A program made the position numbers and the translations under genes. This document shows positions 12,571 through 22,016 of a stretch of 64,000 nt of DNA, in pieces (the first letter of the stretch is position 1; each line of letters begins with the position of its first letter). A model generated the notes under the pieces. The model made no database searches. It was given only the letters and a program-made list of their open reading frames with translations, and was not told where the DNA came from. The DNA comes from Psychromonas sp. B3M02 (GTDB taxonomy: Bacteria > Pseudomonadota > Gammaproteobacteria > Enterobacterales > Psychromonadaceae): NCBI RefSeq assembly GCF_003318165.1, contig NZ_QOCB01000039.1:1-64000 (forward strand), written 5' to 3'.

Positions 12571-13885
12571 GGCAGTTATCAAGTGAAGCTTGATTTCTGG
12601 GCGCTTGGCGAATCAACCGTCAGGTTGGTCTCATGAGCGGGTAAGCTCTGCGCACCCTTTTTTTAGCCTGCCAGTCATCGCATACAACCATTAGCCACAA
12701 TGAGCAAAGCGAACCAACACTCAATTCATAATATAAAACACTAAATTAAAAAAAATTCAAAAGAAGCAGGCTAAAGCATGCGCCCCTTAAAAGATGTTTC
12801 GTAACTTTTACAGATAACGTAAGAAATGAAGCTACACTTATTTCCTGAATTAAGAAGCAAACACAAATAAGAAGCGACAGCTATCAGACGAAGTCTGATT
12901 TTGGGGCGCAGGTCTTTAGCCTGCCAGTATGCGAGTCATCGCATACGACTATCAGCCACAATGAGCAAAGCGAACCAACACTTAATTCATAATATAAAAC
13001 ACTAAATTAAAAAAAATCAAAAGAAGCAAGCTAAAGCATGCGCCCCAAGGTCAAAACCAACACACAAAAACAAGCAGACTAAAAAAGGAATCGCAGAGCT
13101 CTTCCGCTCATTGCTCTAGTCTGCCGGCTAATTCGCTCAGCGCCCCTAAGGATGTGTCGTTACTTCTATTAATAATGATAAAATTCAAAAGATGTACCGT
13201 AACCTTCATTGATATCGATAAAGCTAAAAAATGTTTCGTATGATCCACAAACAAACACAAAAAAGAGCAATAGCTATCAAGCAAAGCTTGATATTAGGGG
13301 CGCAGGTCTTCAGCCTGCCAGTATGCGAGTCATCGCATACAACGAATAGCCTCAATGAGTAAAGCGAAACAACATGCGATTCACAACATAAAACATTAAA
13401 GTCAAAAGAAGCAGGCTAAAGCATGCGCCCCTTAAAAGATGTTTCGTAACTTTTAAAGATAACGTAAGAAATGAAGCTACACTTATTTCCTGAATTAAGA
13501 AGCAAACACAAATAAGAAGCGATAGCTATCAGACAAAGTCTGATTTTGGGGCGCAGGTCTTTAGCCTGCCAGTATGCGAGTCATCGCATACAACGAATAG
13601 CCACAATGAGTAAAGCGAAACAACATGCGATTCACAACATAAAACATTAAAGTCAAAAGAAGCAGGCTAAAGCATGCGCCCCAAAGTCAAAATCAACACA
13701 CAAAAACACTGCAAGCTAAAAAAAGGAATCGCAGAGCTCTTCCGCTCATAACACTAGGCTGTCGCCTAATTCGCCAAGCGCCCCAAGGTCAAAACCAACA
13801 CACAAAAACAAGCAGGCTAAAAAAAGGAATCGCAGAGCTCTTCCGCTCATAACACTAGGCTGCCGCCTAATTCACCCAGCGCCCC
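12571..13885. repeat. Palindromic repeat cluster 1
   Basis: This non-coding block holds at least four copies of a structured element. Each full copy reads: a TATCAAGC-AAA-GCTTGATA-type hairpin; a GGGGCGC...AGCCTGC arm; a GTATGCGA-gtca-TCGCATAC hairpin; an AT-rich middle; and a GCAGGCT...GCGCCCC arm that can pair with the first. Full copies are at about 12571-12786, 12871-13046, 13267-13431 and 13519-13682. Separate long-arm units containing GAATCGCAGAGCTCTTCC lie at about 13071-13146, 13711-13784 and 13812-13885. A stretch of about 190 bp is directly duplicated (12781-12975 and 13426-13620). No convincing gene is present. Confidence 0.9.
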
Positions 13886-13988
13886 TTAAAAGATGTTTCG
13901 TAACTTTAATAGGGGTTACGTAAACATTCATAACTTTACACAAACAACAAAACTAAAAAGATAATCCCGACTTTTCCTCCACCAACAA

Positions 13989-14019
13989 AAAAGCCGTTGT
14001 TTATTCAACAACGGCTTTT
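13989..14019 (-). terminator. Terminator after ugd
   Basis: AAAAGCCGTTGT and ACAACGGCTTTT form a strong stem with a 7-nt loop and T runs on both sides. It lies just beyond the ugd stop codon on the minus strand and closes the ugd end of the polysaccharide region. Confidence 0.9.
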
Positions 14020-14046
14020 GAGTGTTTACTTGTGTTCTATTTGTGA

Positions 14047-15216
14047 TTAATCACTACCAAATAGGTCACGCGTGTAAACTTTATCAGCTACGTCTTTGAT
14101 CTCTTCTACCATACGGTTCGATACAATCACGTCAGACATCGCTTTAAACTCTTCCAATGACTTAACCACTTTTGAGTTAAAGAAGTCATCACCTTCGAAT
14201 ACAGGTTCATAAATAACAACTTCGATACCTTTAGCTTTAATACGCTTCATGATCCCTTGGATACTTGAAGCCCTAAAGTTATCTGAGCCCGCTTTCATGA
14301 TCAAACGGTAAATACCTACCACTTTAGGCTGTTTAGCTATGATAGAGTCCGCTACGAAGTCTTTACGTGTTGAGTTCGCATCAACAATCGCACCGATAAT
14401 ATTGTTTGGTACATCTGCATAATTAGCACGTAATTGCTTGGTATCTTTAGGTAAACAGTAACCGCCGTAACCAAAAGATGGATTATTGTAATGACTACCA
14501 ATACGAGGGTCTAAACTAACACCTTCAATAATTTGACGACTATTTAAACCATGTGCTTCTGCATAACTATCTAACTCATTAAAGTAAGCAACACGCAGCG
14601 CTAAATAAGTATTAGAAAATAGTTTAACCGCTTCAGCTTCAGTTGAATCAGTGAAAAGTACTTCAATATTTTCTTTAATCGCCCCTTCCACTAACAAACT
14701 AGCAAAGGTTTCAGCACGCTCAGACTGCTCACCCACAACAATACGTGATGGATGTAAGTTATCGTATAACGCACGCCCTTCTCTTAAAAACTCAGGAGAG
14801 AAAATTAAATTATCACAACCTAACTCTTCTTTAATGCTCTTTGTATACCCCACTGGCACAGTTGATTTAATCACCATCACTGCATCTGGATTAATCGCCA
14901 TCACTTCTTTAATCACCGCTTCTACTGATGAAGTGTTAAAGTAATTAGTAGTTGGATCGTAATCAGTAGGTGTTGCAATAACAACAAATTCAGCATCTTT
15001 GTAAGCTAACTCTTTATCCAAAGTAGCAGTAAAGTTTAATGCTTTATTGGCTAAAAAATCTTCAATCTCAACATCTACAATCGGTGATTTCTTTTGATTC
15101 AGCAGCGCGACTTTCTCTGCAATAACATCAACTGCAATAACCTGATTATGTTGTGCGAGTAAGACTGAGTTAGACAATCCTACATATCCCGTCCCTGCGA
15201 CTGCTATTTTTCTCAT
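14047..15216 (-). CDS. ugd: UDP-glucose 6-dehydrogenase
   Basis: It oxidises UDP-glucose to UDP-glucuronate with two NAD+, supplying an acidic sugar for capsule. The 389 residues are typical of the short bacterial Ugd class. Visible parts are the N-terminal Rossmann motif ([18 protein letters not shown]), STVPVGYT, the [21 protein letters not shown] segment, and the catalytic cysteine in [14 protein letters not shown] (about residue 257). It has its own terminator. Its presence next to wecA and capsule genes implies glucuronate or a derivative in the polymer. Confidence 0.95.
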   Translation of the reverse strand: MRKIAVAGTGYVGLSNSVLLAQHNQVIAVDVIAEKVALLNQKKSPIVDVEIEDFLANKALNFTATLDKELAYKDAEFVVIATPTDYDPTTNYFNTSSVEAVIKEVMAINPDAVMVIKSTVPVGYTKSIKEELGCDNLIFSPEFLREGRALYDNLHPSRIVVGEQSERAETFASLLVEGAIKENIEVLFTDSTEAEAVKLFSNTYLALRVAYFNELDSYAEAHGLNSRQIIEGVSLDPRIGSHYNNPSFGYGGYCLPKDTKQLRANYADVPNNIIGAIVDANSTRKDFVADSIIAKQPKVVGIYRLIMKAGSDNFRASSIQGIMKRIKAKGIEVVIYEPVFEGDDFFNSKVVKSLEEFKAMSDVIVSNRMVEEIKDVADKVYTRDLFGSD

Positions 15217-15284
15217 ATTAGATTTCTCGACTTTGATAATTAGTAAATAATATAAATACTTAATTTATAGATAAAACGATGCAA

Positions 15285-16241
15285 TTACCCGTAATAACTT
15301 TCAACAGTACCAATAAACTTCTCTAAAGTAGTAACTGGTAAGTGATTTACCCCTGCCGCCGCGGCTCGCCCACCACCCGTTTCGAATTGACTACAAATAT
15401 CACCTGCACCTTGCTTGTTCTCTAAAGGCGCACGTAATGACACTAAATAACCACCCAGTGCATTCTTAGTTAATACAGCAAACGCACTTTTGGGTCCTTT
15501 ATTCGCTAATAAATTGCCATAAACACCACTAATACGACGAGACCATTTTTGATCAGGTAATTCAAACACGCTCAAAGTATCGCTGCTATGCATAGCAGGA
15601 ATCGCTAACGCTTTTTCTAAGTCATCCTGATAAGCCGCTTGTAATGCATAATATGGAGAAGATTTATCGGCAAACACATCAAACGGACTTGGGTATTTTA
15701 ATAGCGCTTGGAATAACTCGGCAGGGTCAAAGTGTAAGTCAGATAAATCAGCACCATAACCATTATAGTTAATCAAGGTACCTAACTCTTTTAACTGCTC
15801 AGCTTGCTCTTTAGTGTACCCAGCTGCCTCACACAATTGGTCAGCTTTAGCAATTAAATTATCACCGTAAGCCGCACAAATAGCCCAGTCATGGTATTGG
15901 CCATTTAAATGCTGATCGATAATTAACGCCGTACACATATTGGCATCTAAATCAATCAACGCAGTTAGGTTATCATGTTGAGGAATATCACCAGCACGGT
16001 GATGATCGGCATAAAACACCGTTAAACCTTTATCAAGAATATCAATTAAAGGCTGCGTGTTTTTCTCCATAGAAATATCTAACACAGTAAAACTATCTTC
16101 CTCTGCTGGAGAGATAGTTTTTAATAATTGAATATTACGTTTAACACCAGTTACTAATTGAGAATCTAATGGTGTAGCTAAACGCAGTTGGATTAACGAG
16201 ATAATACCATCGGCATCACCGTTAAAAATATCATAATGCAT
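15285..16241 (-). CDS. DHH-family phosphoesterase-like protein
   Basis: The protein begins with an aspartate-rich FNGDADGI motif, followed by VLDIS and YADHHRAG (about 85-100), which is the DHH catalytic triad. It ends with GGGRAAAAG, resembling the DHHA1 glycine-rich substrate loop. These are hallmarks of the DHH/DHHA1 superfamily (nanoRNase, pApase, RecJ-like). At 318 residues it matches stand-alone members. The substrate is unknown. It sits between ugd and the wecA-type gene on the same strand, so it may be co-transcribed with them. A link to pAp removal, which sulfotransferases would need, is only a guess. Confidence 0.75.
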   Translation of the reverse strand: MHYDIFNGDADGIISLIQLRLATPLDSQLVTGVKRNIQLLKTISPAEEDSFTVLDISMEKNTQPLIDILDKGLTVFYADHHRAGDIPQHDNLTALIDLDANMCTALIIDQHLNGQYHDWAICAAYGDNLIAKADQLCEAAGYTKEQAEQLKELGTLINYNGYGADLSDLHFDPAELFQALLKYPSPFDVFADKSSPYYALQAAYQDDLEKALAIPAMHSSDTLSVFELPDQKWSRRISGVYGNLLANKGPKSAFAVLTKNALGGYLVSLRAPLENKQGAGDICSQFETGGGRAAAAGVNHLPVTTLEKFIGTVESYYG

Positions 16242-16324
16242 AACAAAACCTTTTCAATGGAACAGGTAACCTCAAGTAATCACATTAAGTTCATCCCATT
16301 ATTAATAAAATAACCAGACAACTA

Positions 16325-17440
16325 TTAATTAACGCGATTAACCTTATTACCAAATAAACTATGGATTAAACCGCTCACTTTGTAGCTATGGGAATAGCAA
16401 TGAAAATAAGCAGTAAATAAAATAATTAACGATAGCGACATCACCACATCCGGCACCTTCGCTATTTCAGCCATCACACCGATACTCACAGTAATCAGTG
16501 CAAGTACAGAGATAAAAATCAGCACTTGTTTATCCGATAAGCCCAAATCTTGTAATTTATGATGTAAATGACCACGGTCCGCTTGAAATGGCGACTGTTT
16601 CGCATTTACACGCCTAATAATATTAGCAATCATATCCATCACAGGTACCGCCATCAACCATAATGCAATCACAGGTCGAAAGGCAATATCACCAACAGGA
16701 GAAGAGCCAGCATCATCAATGTGCATCGATTGTTGACTGCCCGCCACTAATAAACAAATCATAGTGAAACCAATGAAAAAGCTACCAGAATCCCCCATAA
16801 ATACTTTATAGCGATTATCAGGTAACAGCGATAAATTGCACATCAAAAAAGGTAATAAGGCAGCAATAAAACAGACACAGGTTGAAGATAAATGATATTG
16901 ACCGTTCACACCAAAAAGCACTGCCATCGCTGCAAAACTAATTATACTGAGGCAACCTAATAGCCCGTCTACACCATCCACCATGTTAAAGGCAGTGATC
17001 ACACCTATTACCACAATCATGGTAAACACTAAGGTGAAACTATTTAAGTTAACGTCGCCAAAGGCAAATAAATTACCCAGAGTGAAGATTTGAAAATCGG
17101 CAAAATAATACAAAAAGGCAGTAATCGACATCATAGATAACAGCCGCAATGAGACCTTTAAATTAATTTTGTCGTCAATCACCCCTAGCAACATTAAAAA
17201 TCCCGCACAAAATACAAAAGCAAAAATCTCAGGCGTGAAGTTTTGGTTCATAAACAAAGCAAATACTAAAGCAATGTAAATAGCAGGTCCGCCAATAACA
17301 GGAATATTACCAGTGTGTAATTTACGGTGGTCAGCTTTATCAACAAGTCCGAATTGGATAGCTCTAGGGTGGAAAAAATAGAATAGAAAGGCAGAAACAG
17401 CAAAAGACATTAGCGATGTTATTATCATTGAACTTAACAT
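16325..17440 (-). CDS. wecA: WecA-type undecaprenyl-phosphate GlcNAc-1-phosphate transferase
   Basis: This polytopic membrane enzyme of the MraY/WecA family transfers a HexNAc-1-phosphate from its UDP-sugar to undecaprenyl phosphate. Its 371 residues have about ten or eleven hydrophobic segments. The family motifs are present: DDKINL (about 90), FNMVDGVDGLLG (about 150), MGDSGSFFIGF (about 215), and the cytoplasmic RGHLHHKL histidine motif (about 290). It could start the capsule repeat or an O antigen. The UDP-GlcNAc specificity is inferred. Confidence 0.85.
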   Translation of the reverse strand: MLSSMIITSLMSFAVSAFLFYFFHPRAIQFGLVDKADHRKLHTGNIPVIGGPAIYIALVFALFMNQNFTPEIFAFVFCAGFLMLLGVIDDKINLKVSLRLLSMMSITAFLYYFADFQIFTLGNLFAFGDVNLNSFTLVFTMIVVIGVITAFNMVDGVDGLLGCLSIISFAAMAVLFGVNGQYHLSSTCVCFIAALLPFLMCNLSLLPDNRYKVFMGDSGSFFIGFTMICLLVAGSQQSMHIDDAGSSPVGDIAFRPVIALWLMAVPVMDMIANIIRRVNAKQSPFQADRGHLHHKLQDLGLSDKQVLIFISVLALITVSIGVMAEIAKVPDVVMSLSLIILFTAYFHCYSHSYKVSGLIHSLFGNKVNRVN

Positions 17441-17484
17441 TACCCATCCTTTATTGTTTGTTCACTTATTGTTCATCATAGGAG

Positions 17485-17546
17485 GTTATATTAAAACGAT
17501 CTGAAAATAGGCTAAGTCACTATTTTTGAAATGATTTTAATATAAC
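17485..17546. repeat. Perfect 12-bp inverted repeat upstream of wecA
   Basis: GTTATATTAAAA (17485-17496) and its exact complement (17535-17546) are separated by 38 bp, about 45 bp upstream of the wecA start. It could be an operator pair or a cruciform, and its function is not known. The rest of 17441-17765 holds nothing else that I recognise. Confidence 0.55.
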
Positions 17547-17765
17547 GAATAGATTAACGTTGAATCTAGATTGTAATTGAATTTGACTTTTAATCAAATA
17601 ATCAATGGCAAATAAAAGACTATACCCCGCTCATAAAGTTCAATTTAAACAATAATATCTTGTAGTTAGAGAGTTGTACCATTGATAACTGCTTTAATCA
17701 TCGTCGCTAACAGACGTATACGCTGACTTTAGTCTGCAGTGTTTTTGTGTGTTGATTTTGACTTT

Positions 17766-18880
17766 GGGGCGCTGGGCGAATTAGGCGACAGCCTAGTGTT
17801 ATGAGCGGAAGAGCTCTGCGATTCCTTTTTTTTAGCTTGCAGTGTTTTTATGTGTTGGTTTTGACCTTGGGGCGCATGCTTCAGCTTGCAGTGTTTTTCT
17901 GTGTTGATTTTGACTTTGGGGCGCATGTTTCAGCCTGCTTCTTTTGAATTTTGTTTTTAATTTAGTGTTTTATATTATGAATTAAGTGTGAGTTCGCTCC
18001 GCTCAAGGTCGCTAATAGTCATATGCGATTACTCGCATACTGGCAGGCTAAAGCATGCGCCCCGGGTATTACACTTCGTCTAATTGCTATCGCACTATAA
18101 TGCATAAGCAATACTTTTAATTTTGATGTGATGAAATTAACGAACAACTTCATAAGATGCGAAGCATGTTTTGACTTTGGGGCGCTTGGCGAATTAGGCG
18201 ACAGCCTAGTGTTATAAGCGGAAGAGCTCTGCGATTCCTTTTTTTAGCTTGCAGTATTTTTGTGTGTTGGTTTTGACCTTGGGGCACATGCTTTAGCTTG
18301 TAGTGTTTTTGTGTGTTTGTTTTGACCTTGGGGCGCTGGCTTCAGCCTGCTTGTTTTGGGTTTTGTGTGTTGACTGTGTTGTTTTAGTTGTTGACGGTTC
18401 GCTTTGTTCATTGAGGCTAATAGTCGTATGCGATGGCTCGCATACTGGCAGGCTAAAGCCAGCGCCCCGAGTATTAGGCTTCGTCTAATTGCTATCGCAT
18501 TGAGTATGGGTTCGCTCCGCTCAAGATCGCTAATAGTCATATGCGATTACTCGCATTCTGGCAGGCTAAAGACCTGCGCCCCTAATATCAAGCTTTGCTT
18601 GATAGCTATCGCAGTGTTTTGTGTGTTGGTGTTGAGTTTTACTGTTTTGAATGGTTCATCAGTTCGCTCCGCTCAAGGTCGCTAATCGTCATATGCGATT
18701 ACTCGCATACTGGCAGGCTAAAGCCAGCGCCCCGAGTATTAGACTTCGTCTAATTGCTATCGCCTTGAGTGTGGGTTCGCTGCGCTCAAGGTCACTAATA
18801 GCCGTATGCGATTACTCGCATACTGGCAGGCTAAAGCATGCGCCCCGAGTATTAGACTTCGTCTAATTGCTATCGCATTG
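17766..18880. repeat. Palindromic repeat cluster 2 (inverted orientation)
   Basis: This is the same element family as cluster 1 but mostly in the opposite orientation. Full copies are at about 17918-18093 and 18330-18500. Long-arm units are at about 17766-17841 and 18179-18252. Three further half copies in tandem (about 18507-18614, 18661-18764 and 18774-18880) each begin TTCGCT(C/G)CGCTCAAG and end in CTATCGC. Open frames across this block encode the same repeated peptide in every copy and are by-products of the repeat, not genes. Confidence 0.9.
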
Positions 18881-18901
18881 AGTGTGGTTCGCCCACCACC
18901 T

Positions 18902-19552
18902 CTATAACTCTTCGTAGACTTTAAGCGCTTCTTGCAGGTTATCGTAAAATTTCATTTCGCCTTGATGTAGGATAATTGCGCTGTCGCAGAACTCTTCTAT
19001 CTCTTTCAAATCGTGGCTTACCATTATTACGTTGGCGGTTTTGCTTTTATCTAATAATGCCTGGCGGGCTTTTTTGCGGAATTTTTGATCACCTACAGAG
19101 GTCGCCTCATCAATCAAATACACTTCAAAATCAATAGCAATACAACAGCCGAAAGCTAAACGTGAACGCATACCACTTGAATAACTTTTCACTGGCAAAT
19201 CATATTTAATGCCTAACTCAGCGAACTGCTTTACCTTTTCTTCATACTCATCTAGGTTTTCAACACCATTCACGCGGCCGATAAAGCGAGTATTTTCACG
19301 CCCCGTCATTTGTGGGTGAATCCCCGTTGCTAATGCCACTGGCCATGAAATCGCTTTATCCGTGACCACCTTCCCTTTATTAGGGTACTCACTACCCGCT
19401 AAAATTCGAAACAGTGTGGATTTACCTGCCCCATTCGAGCCTAAAATCCCAATATTATGCCCTTCTGGGATGATAAAATTAATATTCTTGAAGATATACT
19501 GAGGACCTAAATCAGAAGGATAATACTTAGTGAGGTTTTGTAATGTAATCAT
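18902..19552 (-). CDS. kpsT: Capsular polysaccharide ABC exporter, ATP-binding protein (KpsT/CtrD type)
   Basis: This is the ATPase that powers export of a finished lipid-linked polysaccharide through a KpsM-type channel. The 216 residues show Walker A (GSNGAGKST), the signature YSSGMRSRLAFG, Walker B VYLIDEATSVGD and the switch histidine in MVSHDLKEIEEF. There is no C-terminal carbohydrate-binding extension, which points to the KpsT/CtrD/BexA class rather than Wzt. The gene stands alone between repeat cluster 2 and a chemoreceptor gene, about 41 kb from its presumed partner permease at 60761-61549. Confidence 0.9.
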   Translation of the reverse strand: MITLQNLTKYYPSDLGPQYIFKNINFIIPEGHNIGILGSNGAGKSTLFRILAGSEYPNKGKVVTDKAISWPVALATGIHPQMTGRENTRFIGRVNGVENLDEYEEKVKQFAELGIKYDLPVKSYSSGMRSRLAFGCCIAIDFEVYLIDEATSVGDQKFRKKARQALLDKSKTANVIMVSHDLKEIEEFCDSAIILHQGEMKFYDNLQEALKVYEEL

Positions 19553-19673
19553 AGGTTGGCTAAGACTTTGTTAAAAAGTGGATGGTTAGCTTATCGTTAT
19601 TAGCAAACTGGAGCAAGATAACGATAAACAAAACATCATAATTCGATAAGTCGCAATACACTAAGCCACAAGA

Positions 19674-21704
19674 TTAACGCTCAAACACAAACTTAGCGAC
19701 ATTCTCTTGCAGTTTCTTAGCAATAGTTATTTGTGAGGTTGCTTCATCTTTTGCAGATTCCGCCTTGCTGTTGGTCTCGTTGGCTAACATTGCAATCTTG
19801 TTAATATTTTTGTCCAACTCACCCACGGTGACCGCTTGCTCTTCCGTTGCCGTTGAAATCAAGTAACTCAAATCTTGCACTTCAGACATCTTACTCTCAA
19901 AACTAGCAATAATTTCATCCGCCAACTTCGCCTGCTTAAGACTCTCATTAACCAAGCCTTCACTCTTAGTCGTTGCATCCACAGTTAACTTAGAATCGAC
20001 CGTCATTGCCGATATTTTTTGTTGAATCTCTAAGGTCGACGCTTGCGTACGAGTCGCTAGAGTTCGCACTTCATCAGCAACTACCGAGAAACCTCTGCCC
20101 TGCTCACCTGCGCGAGCCGCTTCAATAGCCGCATTCAACGCCAGTAAATTAGTTTGATCTGCAATTTCAGTGATCGTATCAACAATATCTTCGATACTTT
20201 TTACACCATTATGCAAATCATTAATTGCCGATAACGTCACCTGTGTTTGTGAGGCTACTTGCTCAATACTATGATGATTATCCAAGACACGTTGGCGCCC
20301 TGTTTTAGACAACTCCACCGCATCCACAACGGCTTCGTGAGTTTTTTCAGTATGTTGCGCCACTTCATTGGCCGTTGAACTCATCTCCACCAGCGCCGTC
20401 GCCACCATGTTAAGCTCATCCTTTTGCTGATTCACAATTTCTAAAGTGCTCGTTGAACTATCTACCACAGAATCAACTGACGCTTCCACCTGTTTAGAAG
20501 AGCTTTCAATATCCAATACAGTCTGTTTTAAGTTATTAATCACCTTGCTTAAATAATTATTAAGTTGCCCAAATTCATCATTCACAGTAGAGGCAGGTAT
20601 ATCTCGCAATATCCCTTGTGATAACGCATCTAATTCCCCCATAAACCTTTTAATAGATTGACGGATCAAGCGCGTCATGGCGATCGACAACAACACAATA
20701 CCGATCAAAATAGCCATACCAACCAATATACTAAGATTGTTTTGACTCTCAGTGCTGCTATTAATATCACTAGCTAATTGCCGATTTAAGGCAAAAGACT
20801 TATCCAATAACACACCCGTTAACTCACTTGCATGAGTGGTTTGAGCTTGCAACGTCGCAAAGTCAGCTTGTTGTTGCTCAATCAGCGCAATACGTTGCTC
20901 TTGAATCGCCAATAACCCTTTATCACCTTCGATAGCATCTAATAAAGACAAAGTTAACTCAGAAAGCTGACGCACAAAGCTTTGATAAAACGCATCGTTT
21001 GACGCAAAAATAAGGGAAGGTAATAAACTTGAGTGCTGATTTTGCCAATTAACAAATTGCTCTCGACTCACCGACAAATCCTCAATGGATTGCGCATTGG
21101 CAGTTTTTTCGATAATTAACATACCCGCAATCACCGAGCCATTAACCTCATTCACAATAGAGATAGTCGCTTCATCCTCAAGCTCAATTAGCGTATCTGA
21201 TAAAAGCGGTGCAATTTTCTCTAATAGCCCATCAAGTGTCACAGTGATATCTTGTGTTTGCTTAATGGTCTCAACTATTTTCGCTTGTTTATCAATCAGT
21301 AACCTAGACTGTGCATCAACTGCTTGCATATCCGAATTAAGCTCCGACAAAGCATCACCAACAATATTGGCAAACTCACTGTTCAAAGGTAGTTCGGAGA
21401 ATTCTTGTAAAGTGCTCGCAATCAGCTGGTTATTAGCACTCAATTGCTGTTCAGTTTGTTGGTATTCAGTATCCGTCTGGCTAGACAGTAATTTTAAAAT
21501 TAACGGCTCAGTGGCATTCACTAATTCATTGGTTTTAGATGAGTAGTTAATAACAGGAGAAGACTCATTATTAATCAAGGTTAAACCGGCGATCACCTGC
21601 TTACCATTAATAAAACTAAACAACACCATACCAATAAACAAAACACCAATCAGCGAGAAGCTTAAGATGATTTTAGTGGAAAGATTGATATTAAAAATTT
21701 TCAT
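19674..21704 (-). CDS. Methyl-accepting chemotaxis protein
   Basis: This is a transmembrane chemoreceptor. I choose the ATG at 21704 (676 residues, [18 protein letters not shown]), which places the first membrane helix at about 10-32. The frame extends 12 codons upstream to 21740 without a better ribosome-binding site. A roughly 280-residue helical periplasmic domain follows, then a second membrane helix ([17 protein letters not shown]), HAMP, and the signalling domain with the conserved hairpin tip [20 protein letters not shown]. The ligand is unknown. It is unrelated in function to the surrounding capsule genes and looks like an independent unit. Confidence 0.92.
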   Translation of the reverse strand: MKIFNINLSTKIILSFSLIGVLFIGMVLFSFINGKQVIAGLTLINNESSPVINYSSKTNELVNATEPLILKLLSSQTDTEYQQTEQQLSANNQLIASTLQEFSELPLNSEFANIVGDALSELNSDMQAVDAQSRLLIDKQAKIVETIKQTQDITVTLDGLLEKIAPLLSDTLIELEDEATISIVNEVNGSVIAGMLIIEKTANAQSIEDLSVSREQFVNWQNQHSSLLPSLIFASNDAFYQSFVRQLSELTLSLLDAIEGDKGLLAIQEQRIALIEQQQADFATLQAQTTHASELTGVLLDKSFALNRQLASDINSSTESQNNLSILVGMAILIGIVLLSIAMTRLIRQSIKRFMGELDALSQGILRDIPASTVNDEFGQLNNYLSKVINNLKQTVLDIESSSKQVEASVDSVVDSSTSTLEIVNQQKDELNMVATALVEMSSTANEVAQHTEKTHEAVVDAVELSKTGRQRVLDNHHSIEQVASQTQVTLSAINDLHNGVKSIEDIVDTITEIADQTNLLALNAAIEAARAGEQGRGFSVVADEVRTLATRTQASTLEIQQKISAMTVDSKLTVDATTKSEGLVNESLKQAKLADEIIASFESKMSEVQDLSYLISTATEEQAVTVGELDKNINKIAMLANETNSKAESAKDEATSQITIAKKLQENVAKFVFER

Positions 21705-21913
21705 AAATCCGTTTCGCCTGCTAAGGGTATCCATTTCCATAATAGATACTTTTCAATGATACTATTTGACTATATTTTTTACATTTTGTAAATTTAAACA
21801 TCAGCAAACTATAACCAATTGAATACTCAAAGTAATTCAGCGGATTATACTAAAAAGCTAAATATTAAGCAGTGAAATACCCCACATAGCTGTATTTTTA
21901 AGCTTTGATTTTA

Positions 21914-21968
21914 AAGTAGCAATGCTATTATTTTGCTACTTGAACAAGCTAAACAACGGTTTATTAAA
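21914..21968 (+). promoter_or_regulatory. Candidate operator and promoter for the binding-protein gene
   Basis: A 9-bp perfect inverted repeat (AAGTAGCAA and TTGCTACTT, 21914-21941) overlaps the start of a possible promoter: TTGAAC at 21940-21945 and ATTAAA at 21963-21968 with 17-bp spacing. It lies about 50 bp upstream of the plus-strand gene at 22017. This geometry would suit a repressor site, but no regulator gene is adjacent. The rest of the divergent gap shows nothing else. Confidence 0.35.
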
Positions 21969-22016
21969 CACATTGTTACCTTAGCTTGTACATAACACTT
22001 CCAGGATGGAAAGATA

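Noticed and set aside
18244-18866. Overlapping open frames in repeat cluster 2 encoding similar peptides (for example SLRSRSLIVICDYSHTGRLK)
   Set aside because: The same peptide recurs because the DNA repeat recurs. The frames have no ribosome-binding site, no family match and appear in both orientations.
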